A DNA stretch of 64,000 nucleotides from Paenibacillus xylanexedens. Lineage in GTDB: Bacteria; Bacillota; Bacilli; Paenibacillales; Paenibacillaceae. The DNA lies in NCBI RefSeq assembly GCF_017874615.1, contig NZ_JAGIKV010000001.1, positions 186,001 through 250,000 of the forward strand. Reading direction: 5' to 3'. Positions 9,043-17,829 of the stretch are shown here, in pieces (the stretch's first letter is position 1; every line of letters starts with the position of its first letter). Under the pieces are notes generated by a model. That model saw only the letters and a program-made list of their open reading frames with translations. It did no database searches and was not told the DNA's origin. Made by a program: the position numbers and the translations under genes.

Positions 9043-9096
9043 TAAAAAAGGACTGCATGTAGGGCAGAGGCTGACTCGGCTCGATCCATGCAGTCC
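9043..9096 (-). terminator. Terminator after the GNAT gene
   Basis: Minus strand: GGACTGCATG pairs with CATGCAGTCC, followed by TTTTTT. It lies directly past the stop of the acetyltransferase gene at 9106. Confidence 0.85.
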
Positions 9097-9105
9097 ATTC
9101 AGTTG

Positions 9106-9576
9106 TTATGCTGAAACGTTAAGTTCTTTCAGTACCGCGATCTCATCGCAACAATCCTGCTTGCTGCAATGAACACAGTCGGTCCATACTTTCTCGGGGA
9201 AAATCTCTTTTTCCACCACAGCAAAGCCGTTTTTGAGGAAGAAGGACACTTCATATGTCAACGCCATTACCTTTGGAATCTGTTGTTTCTCGGCTTCTTC
9301 TACCAGTCGATCCAGCAATCGTGATCCAATACCGAGCCCTTTATGCCCTTCCGAGATACCGAGTGATCTGACTTCCACCAGATCATTCCCCAGACGACAA
9401 AGCGATCCGCAACCCACCACTTCACCATCAACTTCGGCTACAACAAAGTGCTCCAGCTGTCGGTGCAGTATTTCCCGTGATCGCGGAAGCATGATCCCAC
9501 GCTCTGCATAGCCCTTAATCATTTCATACAGTGGTTCAACATCTTCCGGTACGGCTTTTCTGCATATTACCGACAT
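9106..9576 (-). CDS. GNAT N-acetyltransferase, ArgA-like short type
   Basis: A 156-residue single-domain GNAT enzyme using acetyl-CoA. Motif A is EVRSLGISEGHKGLGIGSRL at about residues 68-87, with the acyl-CoA pyrophosphate loop GHKGLGIG. A C-terminal cluster CVHCSKQDCC is unusual in GNATs and could bind metal. The form resembles the stand-alone GNAT proteins annotated as ArgA-like amino-acid N-acetyltransferases in Actinobacteria and Deinococcus, but no arginine gene is near, so the substrate is uncertain. It is monocistronic: a terminator follows, and the hemW end lies about 120 bp upstream. Confidence 0.85.
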   Translation of the reverse strand: MSVICRKAVPEDVEPLYEMIKGYAERGIMLPRSREILHRQLEHFVVAEVDGEVVGCGSLCRLGNDLVEVRSLGISEGHKGLGIGSRLLDRLVEEAEKQQIPKVMALTYEVSFFLKNGFAVVEKEIFPEKVWTDCVHCSKQDCCDEIAVLKELNVSA

Positions 9577-9694
9577 CCTGCTCTCCTCCTATTACCAAGC
9601 TTTCCAGAGGAAAGCTGACTTCGTAGTTGTTAAATTAACACGCTCTGTAAAATCAACATGAATAAATATACAACAAAGCGTATACAATTTCAAG

Positions 9695-10879
9695 CTACGA
9701 ATTCAGCGATATGGACCCGATAAACTCCGCAAAAACGTCATTTCCGAACAGGATACCCTGCTCGCTCAGTCGGAAGCCGTCTGCCGTCCGTTCAAGCAAC
9801 CCTGCGTTCAACATTTTGCCCAAAGGCTTCGCAAACACTTCTTCCATAGACTCTCCGAACTGTTCGCTAAACCGAGAGGCCGAAGCTCCCTCCAACATTC
9901 TCAGTCCAACCATCAGATAATCTTCCATGGCCTCCGGGCGAGCAATCTCAAAATGATCCAGACGAGGCAGCCCTGCTCGTGAAGCTTCAACATAAGGATT
10001 TATACCTTTAATATTCATATGCCGTTCACGGCCTACATATCCATGTGCACCTGCACCCAGACCATAGTAGTCCTCATTACGCCAGTAGGTAATATTGTGA
10101 CGACTCTCAAAGCCTGGCTTGGCAAAGTTGCTGATCTCGTATTGTCCATAGCCTGCTTCTTTCATACGTCTCATTAATAGAAGGTACATCTCCAGCTCGT
10201 CATCTTCATGAGGAAGTGGCAACTGGTTCTTCTGATACAGGGTATGGAAAAGTGTATTCTCTTCCACTTTCAGGCTGTAGATGGAGTAATGCGGCAGATC
10301 CAGTTCCAGCGCCTTGTCGATACTCTCATTCAACATCTCTACGGTCTGGTTTGGCAAGCCGAACATCAGGTCAATGGACAGGTTATTCAGTCCCGCTTTA
10401 CGAGCGTTCTCCAGACTCCGATATACATCATCCGTATTATGAATACGGCCAATGCCTGTCAGCAGATCATTCTGAAAAGCCTGCACGCCAAAGCTGACGC
10501 GGTTGACGCCGCCTTCTTTCATCGCAGCGAGTTTCTCCGCATCCGTTGTTCCCGGGTTGGCTTCCATCGAAAATTCAATATCGTCCGCCCAATTTGGGAA
10601 ATACGTCTTCACGGAACGAAGAAATACTGCCATCTCATCCGATTTCAGAGCTGTTGGCGTACCCCCACCTACAAATATAGTCTTGATCTCACCCGGTGGA
10701 TTGGCCTTAACTGTATGTTCCATCTCCCGTTCCAGCGCTTCGAGATATTGCATCACGGGCTGATCTTTCAGAACGTAGGAGTTAAAGTCGCAATAAAAAC
10801 ATTTATTCGTGCAAAAGGGAATGTGAAGATACACCGCTTGGGGCGCACCTGTCTTCCGGCTGTGTGCTGCCAATGTCAT
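9695..10879 (-). CDS. hemW: Radical SAM protein HemW (heme chaperone)
   Basis: Radical-SAM protein related to oxygen-independent coproporphyrinogen oxidase HemN; HemW members bind heme and act as heme chaperones. The cluster motif CTNKCFYCDF lies near the N-terminus (CxxxCxxC; the N-terminal HemN extension is absent). FVGGGTPTAL and SMEANPGTTD follow, and a HemN C-terminal domain is present (LMVGLRMLEGAS). I chose the ATG at 10879 (MTLAAHSRKTG) because GAGGGGGA lies seven bases upstream; the longer frame would start inside a terminator hairpin. That gives 394 residues. It follows lepA as in Bacillus. Confidence 0.92.
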   Translation of the reverse strand: MTLAAHSRKTGAPQAVYLHIPFCTNKCFYCDFNSYVLKDQPVMQYLEALEREMEHTVKANPPGEIKTIFVGGGTPTALKSDEMAVFLRSVKTYFPNWADDIEFSMEANPGTTDAEKLAAMKEGGVNRVSFGVQAFQNDLLTGIGRIHNTDDVYRSLENARKAGLNNLSIDLMFGLPNQTVEMLNESIDKALELDLPHYSIYSLKVEENTLFHTLYQKNQLPLPHEDDELEMYLLLMRRMKEAGYGQYEISNFAKPGFESRHNITYWRNEDYYGLGAGAHGYVGRERHMNIKGINPYVEASRAGLPRLDHFEIARPEAMEDYLMVGLRMLEGASASRFSEQFGESMEEVFAKPLGKMLNAGLLERTADGFRLSEQGILFGNDVFAEFIGSISLNS

Positions 10880-10898
10880 GGCAAGTCCCCCTCTATTT

Positions 10899-10928
10899 GA
10901 AAAAAGGAAAGCCATCCGGCTTCCCTTT
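10899..10928 (-). terminator. Terminator hairpin immediately before hemW
   Basis: Minus strand: AAAGGGAAGCC pairs with GGCTTTCCTTT across GGAT (one G-U) and runs into TTTTTT. It ends only about 20 nt before the hemW ATG. It may end the lepA transcript or act as an attenuator in a hemW leader. Confidence 0.75.
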
Positions 10929-10963
10929 CAGCTTAGTTATTTAATATTCTGTGTTGTAACCAT

Positions 10964-10983
10964 GTTTGCAAGCAAACGTCCTA
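10964..10983. repeat. Direct repeat copy 1 (lepA-hemW gap)
   Basis: GTTTGCAAGCAAACGTCCTA, identical over 20 bp to the copy at 11085-11104. The flanking bases also resemble the end of lepA (minus-strand GAAATTGAATTATAG here against AAAATTGATGATTAG there). This suggests a duplicated 3' end of lepA. Confidence 0.85.
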
Positions 10984-11084
10984 TAATTCAATTTCGATAC
11001 ACACACTCTGTGATGTACCCGAGACAAAATATCGTTTATCCTTTCATACACAAATTATTGATGTACCAAAAAGATTCACGTGAC

Positions 11085-11104
11085 GTTTGCAAGCAAACGT
11101 CCTA
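11085..11104. repeat. Direct repeat copy 2, overlapping the lepA stop codon
   Basis: Identical 20-bp copy; its last three bases are the lepA stop codon. Positions 11082-11101 form a near-palindrome with 9-bp arms GACGTTTGC / GCAAACGTC around AA. Confidence 0.85.
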
Positions 11105-12916
11105 ATCATCAATTTTCAGTACCGCCATGAATGCCTCTTGTGGCACCTCAACGTTACCAACTTGCTTCATCCGCTTCTTACCTTCCTTCTGCTTCTCAAG
11201 CAGTTTCCGTTTCCGCGAGATGTCACCACCATAACACTTGGCAAGTACGTTTTTACGCATTGCTTTTACCGTCTCACGAGCAACGACCTTGGTACCTACA
11301 GATGCCTGAATTGGCACCTCGAACATTTGCCGTGGAATCAGCTCGCGCAGTTTCTCACAGACAATGCGTCCGCGGTTATAGGCACGATCACGGTGAACGA
11401 TGAAGGACAGAGCATCCACCTGTTCGCCATTAAGTACAATATCCATTTTCGCCAGATTGGACTGACGGTAACCGGACAGCTCATAATCCAGTGATGCATA
11501 TCCTTTGGTACCGGATTTCAACTGGTCGAAGAAGTCATATACAATCTCGGACAACGGAATCTCATAGGTAATGGTAACCCGAGTTGTGTCCAGATATTCC
11601 ATATTTACATATTCACCGCGTTTAGTCTGACACAGCTCCATAATGGTACCTACATAATCATTCGGTACGATAATATCTGCCTTGACGTATGGTTCCTCGA
11701 CGTAATCAATCCGTCCCACCTCAGGATAGTTGGATGGGTTGTCGATTTTCATCACTTCACCATTCGTTAAGGTGACGTGATAGATTACACTTGGTGCCGT
11801 TGTGATCAACGGAATGTTAAACTCCCGCTCGATTCGCTCCTGGATAACGTCCATGTGAAGCAGTCCAAGGAATCCGCAACGGAATCCAAAACCGAGAGCA
11901 CTGGATGTTTCCGGTTCAAAGCTCAGAGACGCATCGTTCAACTGCAATTTCTCCAACGCTTCACGCAGATCAACATAGTCCGATGTTTCGATCGGATAGA
12001 GACCACAATACACCATTGGGTTAATTTTACGATAACCCGGCAAAGGTTCCGGTGTTGGATTTTTGGCATCCGTTACCGTATCCCCGACTTGTGTATCGCC
12101 AACATGCCGGATACCTGCAACGATAAATCCAACATCCCCGACGTTCAGCTCGTCCACGATGGTCATGCGAGGTTTGAACGCTCCAACTTCAATGACTTCA
12201 AATGATTTACCTGTTGCCATCATTTTGATTTTGGAACCGGTTTTGATTTTGCCATCAACAACACGTACATATACGATTACACCTTTGTACGGGTCATAGT
12301 GCGAGTCAAAAATCAGCGCTTTCAAAGGCTGGTCAGGATCACCAGTTGGTGCCGGAACACTTTTCACCACTTGCTCCAAAATTTCTTTGATTCCGATTCC
12401 TGATTTGGCCGAAGCCAAAACCGCATTACTTGTGTCCAAACCAATAACATCTTCCACTTCCTGCTTCACCCGTTCAGGATCAGCGCTTGGAAGGTCAATT
12501 TTGTTGATAACCGGTAAAATTTCAAGGTTGTTATCCAATGCCAGATACACGTTGGCAAGTGTTTGGGCTTCAATTCCCTGAGCCGCATCCACAACCAGCA
12601 GAGCACCTTCACATGCAGCAAGACTGCGTGATACTTCATACGTGAAGTCTACGTGTCCCGGTGTATCAATCAGATTCAATAAATACTCTTCACCGTCATC
12701 CGCTTTGTAAGTCAAGGCTACTGCTTGTAGCTTGATCGTTATTCCACGTTCGCGTTCAAGGTCCATTTTATCCAGAACTTGTTCCTGCATTTCACGTGAA
12801 GAGAGCGCACCTGTGTACTCCAAGATCCGGTCCGCAAGTGTTGATTTGCCGTGATCTATATGTGCAATGATAGAAAAGTTACGAATTTTACGTTGTCTTG
12901 CCCGAATGTCAGTCAT
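11102..12916 (-). CDS. lepA: Elongation factor 4 (LepA)
   Basis: Ribosome-associated translational GTPase of 604 residues. G1 is AHIDHGKST, the switch region is [15 protein letters not shown]3 is DTPGHVDF, G4 is NKIDLPSA and G5 is SAKSGIGI. The EF-G-like domains II, III and V follow. The distinctive C-terminal domain ends [20 protein letters not shown], then [22 protein letters not shown] strong sigma-A promoter lies 40-70 bp upstream. In Bacillus lepA sits between the spoIIP/yqxA pair and hemW, as here. Confidence 0.98.
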   Translation of the reverse strand: MTDIRARQRKIRNFSIIAHIDHGKSTLADRILEYTGALSSREMQEQVLDKMDLERERGITIKLQAVALTYKADDGEEYLLNLIDTPGHVDFTYEVSRSLAACEGALLVVDAAQGIEAQTLANVYLALDNNLEILPVINKIDLPSADPERVKQEVEDVIGLDTSNAVLASAKSGIGIKEILEQVVKSVPAPTGDPDQPLKALIFDSHYDPYKGVIVYVRVVDGKIKTGSKIKMMATGKSFEVIEVGAFKPRMTIVDELNVGDVGFIVAGIRHVGDTQVGDTVTDAKNPTPEPLPGYRKINPMVYCGLYPIETSDYVDLREALEKLQLNDASLSFEPETSSALGFGFRCGFLGLLHMDVIQERIEREFNIPLITTAPSVIYHVTLTNGEVMKIDNPSNYPEVGRIDYVEEPYVKADIIVPNDYVGTIMELCQTKRGEYVNMEYLDTTRVTITYEIPLSEIVYDFFDQLKSGTKGYASLDYELSGYRQSNLAKMDIVLNGEQVDALSFIVHRDRAYNRGRIVCEKLRELIPRQMFEVPIQASVGTKVVARETVKAMRKNVLAKCYGGDISRKRKLLEKQKEGKKRMKQVGNVEVPQEAFMAVLKIDD

Positions 12917-12953
12917 TCCTTACCCCCAGAAACAGCCTAGTGTCAATCACTTC

Positions 12954-12982
12954 ATTATAACAGTTGAAGCACAGTGCATCAA
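12954..12982 (-). promoter_or_regulatory. Sigma-A promoter of lepA
   Basis: Minus strand: TTGATG (plus 12977-12982), 17 bp, consensus TATAAT (12954-12959), about 40 bp before the lepA start codon. Confidence 0.75.
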
Positions 12983-13061
12983 TCCCGTGATGTCTCAACT
13001 TTATAATAAAGTGTCATCATGCACTCCCGGAGGTTATATTGTACCTTAAAATTATGGTATT

Positions 13062-13427
13062 TTATTCAGCAACACCGCTAAAAAGAGAGACCACCCACTT
13101 GATTCCACTGTGCGAGAGATTTTGCAATAGTCCAGCCGTTTTGTCTGCCAACACATCAACCGGAGCCTTATTTTGATCTGCCCCAAGCACTTGGCTTGGT
13201 GACTGAACAGGTACAAATGGTGGTTCTTTGATTTCCTTTTGGACAGGTGCAGTCGGAACAGATTCGGTCACCGATGAAGTTGGCTCAGTTGTCACAACGG
13301 TTGATGTGCCTCCTGATGGATTGCCCATATGAAAGTTGCTGCCAGCCAGCTGCATTCCAAACAGAACACCCAGCAACATTAATACAGCGATGGATAACAG
13401 TCTTTTACCGAATCTGGACATGTGCAT
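13062..13427 (-). CDS. yqxA: YqxA/DUF3679-like single-pass membrane protein
   Basis: A 121-residue protein with an N-terminal transmembrane segment (LLSIAVLMLLGVLFGMQLAG). A Pro/Thr/Ser-rich extracytoplasmic middle leads to a short amphipathic C-terminus. The LLGVLFGMQ core and the position between spoIIP and lepA match Bacillus yqxA (DUF3679). That family has no established role; co-transcription with gpr and spoIIP in relatives hints at a sporulation connection. Two close Met codons make the exact start uncertain by two residues. Confidence 0.7.
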   Translation of the reverse strand: MHMSRFGKRLLSIAVLMLLGVLFGMQLAGSNFHMGNPSGGTSTVVTTEPTSSVTESVPTAPVQKEIKEPPFVPVQSPSQVLGADQNKAPVDVLADKTAGLLQNLSHSGIKWVVSLFSGVAE

Positions 13428-13474
13428 TGCCTCCTGTCACTCTCTACTATTTTTCCTTCTTACATATATGGTTC

Positions 13475-14770
13475 CTATCCACCCTGCGACGAAGTTTTGG
13501 CACTGGCTTTGTCCACCTTCTGATCTTCCCAATACACTTGGACAATCATGTCTGCTAGAATCTTCGATGTCCGTTGGAGCTCAGCTCCTGTGTTGTCGAT
13601 GCCGCCAATCTCAATCAAAATGCTGTTGGGTGAAAGGGTTTGGTTATACTCTCCATTGTTGGCTCCTCCGCCATCTTTGCCCCACACACCACGGGATACC
13701 CCAGGATACTTGGCTTCCAGTTTCTTATGAATTTTCGCTGCAAAGGCTTCATTCTGCCGCCAATTTGGATTTTCATGTCCAATAATGAAATACACTTTGG
13801 CGTAGCCCAAGTCATTAATAGTGGTTGTTGTTTTGCCATGACGCTGTGAATCGCGATGAATGTCTATGAGATACGTCAGATCATCATTTTGAGCGAGTGC
13901 CGCTTTTACCGTTTGACGGGAATATTTATAAGAATAGTTCCAGTTGTAGTCCTTTACTTTAGTGGGGTAATCATCCTTGGCGTGTTCTACGCCGATTCCC
14001 AGCTTCTTCAGACTGTCTGAGAGATAGGTTCCCACTTGAAACACATTGCCTGTTGATTTGCCTGATGATGGATTATCGCTTTTTGTACCTAGCAGTGGAT
14101 TGTAGCCTTCCCGTGGATGGGAATGATAGATAAGAATTGACTTTTTGCCTGTTGCCGGTGAGCCTGAATTGTCTTTCTCACCATTCTTCGCTGGGGGATC
14201 TTCTTTACCTTCTCCATCTCCAGGCTCACTCGACTCAGGTGGATCCGTATTGTCCTGGCCTGGTGGAACATGAAGCTCGCTACCGGGTTTTCCTCCACCT
14301 GCGGAAGCCGTATCCGTAAGACCTGGACCGGGCTGATAATCTTCGGGAGCCTCGGCTTTTTCGTTACCAGATCCAGGACGGAGCAGAACTGGTTGGTTGG
14401 AACCCATGCCCGGCATTTCTCTCGCAATCAGGCTCTTCGGATCTTGAGGATTTACATTCGTTAGTAATTGGAAAACAAATGAGGTGAGATTTTCACCGGA
14501 TATAGCAGACGTCTGTTCCTTCTGGGTGAGATGGGGCATCTCCATACCGAGCATATCGACGAAAAAACGGCTTGATACGGCACTCGCAAATCCTTTCATG
14601 GAAGAAACGGGGGAATTATTCAAGCGTTTCTCTGCCATTCCCCCCAGACCCAGTACAACAAAAAACAAGGCAGATATGATCATAAGCAACAACAACGTAC
14701 GGCCCATGGCCAGCACGTGCAGACATCTTTTTTTCCACTTCCCAATATTCCAGGCCAATATCTTGTTCAT
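13475..14770 (-). CDS. spoIIP: Stage II sporulation protein P (SpoIIP)
   Basis: Cell-wall amidase/endopeptidase of the SpoIID-SpoIIM-SpoIIP engulfment machine, made in the mother cell. An N-terminal membrane anchor (LLLLMIISALFFVVLGLG) is followed by a long Pro/Gly/Ser/Glu linker. The amidase-like domain shows IYHSHPREGYNPLL, LIDIHRDSQRH and NSILIEIGGIDN, whose His and Glu residues match zinc-ligand and catalytic positions of the family. The ATG at 14770 is favoured by AAGGAG upstream, giving 431 residues. A terminator separates it from gpr, so it may have its own promoter. Confidence 0.95.
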   Translation of the reverse strand: MNKILAWNIGKWKKRCLHVLAMGRTLLLLMIISALFFVVLGLGGMAEKRLNNSPVSSMKGFASAVSSRFFVDMLGMEMPHLTQKEQTSAISGENLTSFVFQLLTNVNPQDPKSLIAREMPGMGSNQPVLLRPGSGNEKAEAPEDYQPGPGLTDTASAGGGKPGSELHVPPGQDNTDPPESSEPGDGEGKEDPPAKNGEKDNSGSPATGKKSILIYHSHPREGYNPLLGTKSDNPSSGKSTGNVFQVGTYLSDSLKKLGIGVEHAKDDYPTKVKDYNWNYSYKYSRQTVKAALAQNDDLTYLIDIHRDSQRHGKTTTTINDLGYAKVYFIIGHENPNWRQNEAFAAKIHKKLEAKYPGVSRGVWGKDGGGANNGEYNQTLSPNSILIEIGGIDNTGAELQRTSKILADMIVQVYWEDQKVDKASAKTSSQGG

Positions 14771-14862
14771 TCTGCTGTCTCCTTCCCTGCTGGACAACTC
14801 TTATACTTCAACTCTATGAGCCCGCCCAATTTGATAGAACAGGAAAATGAAAGATTCCAGAA

Positions 14863-14900
14863 ACAAAAAAAAGAAAGTCCGATAGATTCGGACCTTCTTC
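14863..14900 (-). terminator. Terminator after gpr
   Basis: Minus strand: an AGAAGGTCCGA stem paired with TCGGACTTTCTT, then a long T run, between gpr and spoIIP. Confidence 0.8.
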
Positions 14901-14916
14901 TCAGCAGTTTTAAGTT

Positions 14917-15918
14917 TTAATGTGTATAGGCGGCTACGTTATCCGGATTCACGGCATCGTGGAGTGCGGCGTTAAGTCCTGTAGCGATAACATTGGCAAT
15001 TCCCTCAATAAACTCATCGATTTCCTTTGGGGTAACAATGAGGTCATGACCCAGTGGCTCCAGTACCTCTTTCACCAGACTCAAGCGATCTTGCTCACCG
15101 ATGTCGTCCAGCATGCCCATGATCTGTTTGGTCTGATCCGTTTCCTGGCGGAAGTGTGAGCGCATCATCTCAATCACATTGTTCACAATGGTGGACGCAT
15201 AACATACGGTTGGTACTCCGATGGCGATGCAAGGCACACCTAATATCTCACGGGTCAGGCCACGCCGTTTGTTTCCAATACCGGAACCCGGATGAATACC
15301 AATGTCCGCTACCTGAATCGTTGTATTTACACGTTCCAAGGAACGGGAGGCCAGGGCATCAATCGCAATAATGGCATCAGGCTTGGTCCGGTCTACAATC
15401 CCCTGTACGATGTCACTGGATTCAATGCCCGTTGTACCTAACACGCCGGGAGCAATCGCGCTGACTTCCCGATACCCTGGCGCAACCTGATCTGGCACCA
15501 ATTCGAAATACTGACGCGTCACCATCAGATTTTCTACAACAAGTGGACCGAGTGAATCCGGGGTGACATTTAAGTTGCCCAAGCCAACAATCAAGACCTT
15601 GGATGTTTTGTTGATTCCGGCCTTAACCATAAAATCTTCCATTTCACGTGTGAACTCAGCAGCAACTCGCTCCTTTAACTCGGTATCACCATTCCGTAGT
15701 GAAGGTACTTCCAAGGTGACATAGTGGCCTTTTACCCGACCAATGGCCGTGGCTGCTTCTTCATTCAGGACATCAATACGTGTAATCGTAATGCCCTCTT
15801 TTTTCTCTACATCTTCCCGCAGTCCAGGAATCGTCTGTTTCTGTCCACCTTGCGCCATTTCCTTGGAGTCGATCGCCAAATCGGTACGAACTGTATAGTT
15901 TTGCAAATCCAGTGTCAT
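14917..15918 (-). CDS. gpr: Germination protease Gpr (SASP-degrading)
   Basis: Forespore-made aspartic-type protease (MEROPS A25) that degrades small acid-soluble spore proteins during germination. It is made as a zymogen, and the propeptide region is visible at the N-terminus (MTLDLQNYTVRTDLAIDSKE; the RTDLA motif is typical). Core motifs include VGLGNLNVTPDSLGP, LGTTGIESSDIV, IAIDALASR and HPGSGIGNKRRGL. The ATG at 15918 gives 333 residues, the expected size; the longer frame adds an unlikely Cys-rich leader. A sigma-G-like promoter lies just upstream, back to back with the rpsT promoter. Confidence 0.96.
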   Translation of the reverse strand: MTLDLQNYTVRTDLAIDSKEMAQGGQKQTIPGLREDVEKKEGITITRIDVLNEEAATAIGRVKGHYVTLEVPSLRNGDTELKERVAAEFTREMEDFMVKAGINKTSKVLIVGLGNLNVTPDSLGPLVVENLMVTRQYFELVPDQVAPGYREVSAIAPGVLGTTGIESSDIVQGIVDRTKPDAIIAIDALASRSLERVNTTIQVADIGIHPGSGIGNKRRGLTREILGVPCIAIGVPTVCYASTIVNNVIEMMRSHFRQETDQTKQIMGMLDDIGEQDRLSLVKEVLEPLGHDLIVTPKEIDEFIEGIANVIATGLNAALHDAVNPDNVAAYTH

Positions 15919-15950
15919 TCTGTCCCTGCCTCCCTTACCGCATTTGAGCA

Positions 15951-15981
15951 TATTGTGTGGGAAAAAGGGTTCCTTTATACA
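15951..15981 (-). promoter_or_regulatory. Candidate sigma-F/sigma-G promoter of gpr
   Basis: Minus strand: TGTATA (plus 15976-15981), 18 bp, CACAATA (15951-15957). The sigma-G consensus is about TGMATA and CATACTA; the -35 matches five of six and the -10 five of seven. Forespore expression is what gpr requires. Confidence 0.55.
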
Positions 15982-16008
15982 GCATGTCGAACATCGTAGG
16001 AATATCTG

Positions 16009-16037
16009 TTGCATTTTACATGCTAGCGTGATAGAAT
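16009..16037 (+). promoter_or_regulatory. Sigma-A promoter of rpsT
   Basis: TTGCAT (16009-16014), 17 bp, TAGAAT (16032-16037), with a ribosome binding site GGAGGTG at 16081 further down. Confidence 0.65.
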
Positions 16038-16093
16038 ATTTTAAGTTGTGAAACGTTTGTATTCATGCAAATGCCTTACAGGAGGTGAATGTA

Positions 16094-16366
16094 ATGCCAA
16101 ACATCAAATCCGCTGTTAAACGCGTAAAAACGAACGACAAGCGCCGCGCACTCAACGCTTCTCAGAAGTCTGCACTCCGTACAGCTGTTAAAGCTGCTGA
16201 TGCTGCTCTGGTAAGTAACGAAGTTGATACTGCAAAAGCTGCGATTCAAGCTGCTTCCAAAAAGCTGGACAAGGCTGTAACTAAAGGTCTGGTTCATAAA
16301 AATGCTGCAGCACGCAAAAAATCTCGCTTGGCGAAAAAACTGAACGCTCTTTCCGCACAAGCGTAA
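16094..16366 (+). CDS. rpsT: 30S ribosomal protein S20
   Basis: Primary 16S rRNA-binding protein of 90 residues, very rich in Lys and Ala ([20 protein letters not shown]). It is mostly helical, with the C-terminal [17 protein letters not shown] motif. The ATG at 16094 is used because the family starts MPNIKSA; a GTG three codons earlier overlaps the Shine-Dalgarno. It is the only plus-strand gene in this part of the window, between gpr and holA, the usual Bacillus arrangement. Confidence 0.98.
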   Translation: MPNIKSAVKRVKTNDKRRALNASQKSALRTAVKAADAALVSNEVDTAKAAIQAASKKLDKAVTKGLVHKNAAARKKSRLAKKLNALSAQA

Positions 16367-16392
16367 GAAGCGTTACTTATACGATCCAATGG

Positions 16393-16428
16393 AAAAATCC
16401 TGAACAGCATAGGCTTTCAGGATTTTTT
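16393..16428 (+). terminator. Terminator of rpsT
   Basis: AAAAATCCTGA pairs with TCAGGATTTTT and is followed by further T residues, about 30 bp past the rpsT stop. Confidence 0.85.
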
Positions 16429-16460
16429 AGTATCTGATTCGATAAGTATAAGACACAGAT

Positions 16461-16511
16461 AAAGCGACCTTTATTCCGATGATTTAACTATCATGGAGCA
16501 AAGGTCGCTTT
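16461..16511. terminator. Convergent hairpin between rpsT and holA
   Basis: AAAGCGACCTTT (16461-16472) and AAAGGTCGCTTT (16500-16511) are perfect 12-bp arms around a 27-nt loop that itself holds a small TGAT/ATCA stem. T-rich flanks make it a plausible terminator for holA and a second one for rpsT. Confidence 0.6.
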
Positions 16512-16554
16512 GTTTGTTCCTCACACTAGTAATCTATTACGTTTACTTATCCAT

Positions 16555-17571
16555 TCATGCACCAAGTCTCAATAAGAACAGCTCCAGACCAAGCACTTTA
16601 TCCACCGCTCCTGTTTTCATCTGGTAATCCAGTTCACTAAGGTGACTCAAGATCATTCTCAGACGTTCCGGCTGAAATTTACGGGCTTGTTCACCCGCAA
16701 TCTTAACAGCATACGGATGCAGACCAAGCTGACTGGCAATCTGCTGCTGAGAGTAACTTTGTTGTCCCAACTCTTTCACCTGGATCATGATCCGAAACTG
16801 GCGTGCGATTAAAGCCGCAATTTTAATCGGTTCTTCCCGCTGCTTCAGCAACTCATAGAAAAGAGCCAACGCTTTCTCCAGTCGCAAATTAGCAAGTTCC
16901 TCCACCAGTGAAAATACATTCTGCTCTGTACTACGGGCAACCAGTGACTCGATATCAGCACGCTTGATTGTTCCCCCATTACCCGCAAACAAACATAACT
17001 TGTCTACTTCAGCAGACAGGGTCTGAAGACCTGTTCCTGCATAGCTGATCAACGTTTCTGCCGCTCCCGTCTCCAAGGAAACATCCCGCTGCTTCGCCAG
17101 TTTCACTATCCAATTCAATAACTCTTCTCCACTGAGTGGAGCAAAAGCAAGAACTACTGCCTGTTTCTTGACAGCTTTCACCAGTTTCTTACGCTCATCC
17201 AGCTTATCCCCTTGGGCCAGGAAAACAATCGTACTGTAATCTGCCGGATTTTCCATATATGTAAGCAGACGATCAACCTGATGTTCAATCTTGGATTCTT
17301 TACCTGCGGTGAACAGACTCGCATCCCTTACAATTATTAATTTGCGAGGAACCAGAAAAGGTACGGTCTCTGCTTCTTCAATAACGACCTCCACAGCCGT
17401 TTCAGACAAATCATATGGAATAATCGCAAAATCACGATGTTCTTCTTCAATAACCTGTTCTTTTAACATATCCGTAAATTGCTGTATCTGGTACTTCTCC
17501 GTCCCGTACAGCACATATATCGGTGCCGTTTCTCCATTACGTATTGCCTTTGTTGCACTTTTTACATCCAT
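16555..17571 (-). CDS. holA: DNA polymerase III subunit delta
   Basis: Clamp-loader subunit that opens the beta sliding clamp. The 338 residues start MDVKSATKAIRNGETAPIYV followed by LYGTEKYQIQQF, typical of Gram-positive HolA. An AAA-like fold follows, with LVPRKLIIVRDASLF and the C-terminal helical collar (PIKIAALIARQFRIMIQVKE, HPYAVKIAGEQARKF). It faces rpsT, as in Bacillus. The start is supported by GGAGGCGCC about six bases upstream. Confidence 0.93.
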   Translation of the reverse strand: MDVKSATKAIRNGETAPIYVLYGTEKYQIQQFTDMLKEQVIEEEHRDFAIIPYDLSETAVEVVIEEAETVPFLVPRKLIIVRDASLFTAGKESKIEHQVDRLLTYMENPADYSTIVFLAQGDKLDERKKLVKAVKKQAVVLAFAPLSGEELLNWIVKLAKQRDVSLETGAAETLISYAGTGLQTLSAEVDKLCLFAGNGGTIKRADIESLVARSTEQNVFSLVEELANLRLEKALALFYELLKQREEPIKIAALIARQFRIMIQVKELGQQSYSQQQIASQLGLHPYAVKIAGEQARKFQPERLRMILSHLSELDYQMKTGAVDKVLGLELFLLRLGA

Positions 17572-17625
17572 TCACGGCGCCTCCTTATCCCTCTTATCCT
17601 ACCAGAAAAAGCGCAAGACAACAAA

Positions 17626-17658
17626 GGGACCTTACATCCAATTGCGGATGAAGGTCCC
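17626..17658 (-). terminator. Terminator of the sigma/anti-sigma operon
   Basis: Minus strand: GGGACCTTCATCC pairs with GGATGTAAGGTCCC (one bulge) around GCAATT, followed by TTTGTT. Confidence 0.65.
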
Positions 17659-17829
17659 CTGTCCTACATCTATATAAACGCTGACACCAGCAGTTCTAGA
17701 AAAAGCCGGTGCGCGGTCATACGACGTCAGTTGTTTGAACTGAGATAGGACGTGTTTTGTTACTTCCACTATATGCTTGTCATACTAAAAATGTTCTTTC
17801 GTTTAGAGGAGCGCACTCCCCATTTTTAA

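Noticed and set aside
10964..11104. Two 20-bp repeats as a CRISPR array or IS ends
   Set aside because: Only two direct copies about 120 bp apart, no array, no transposase and no inverted terminal arrangement.
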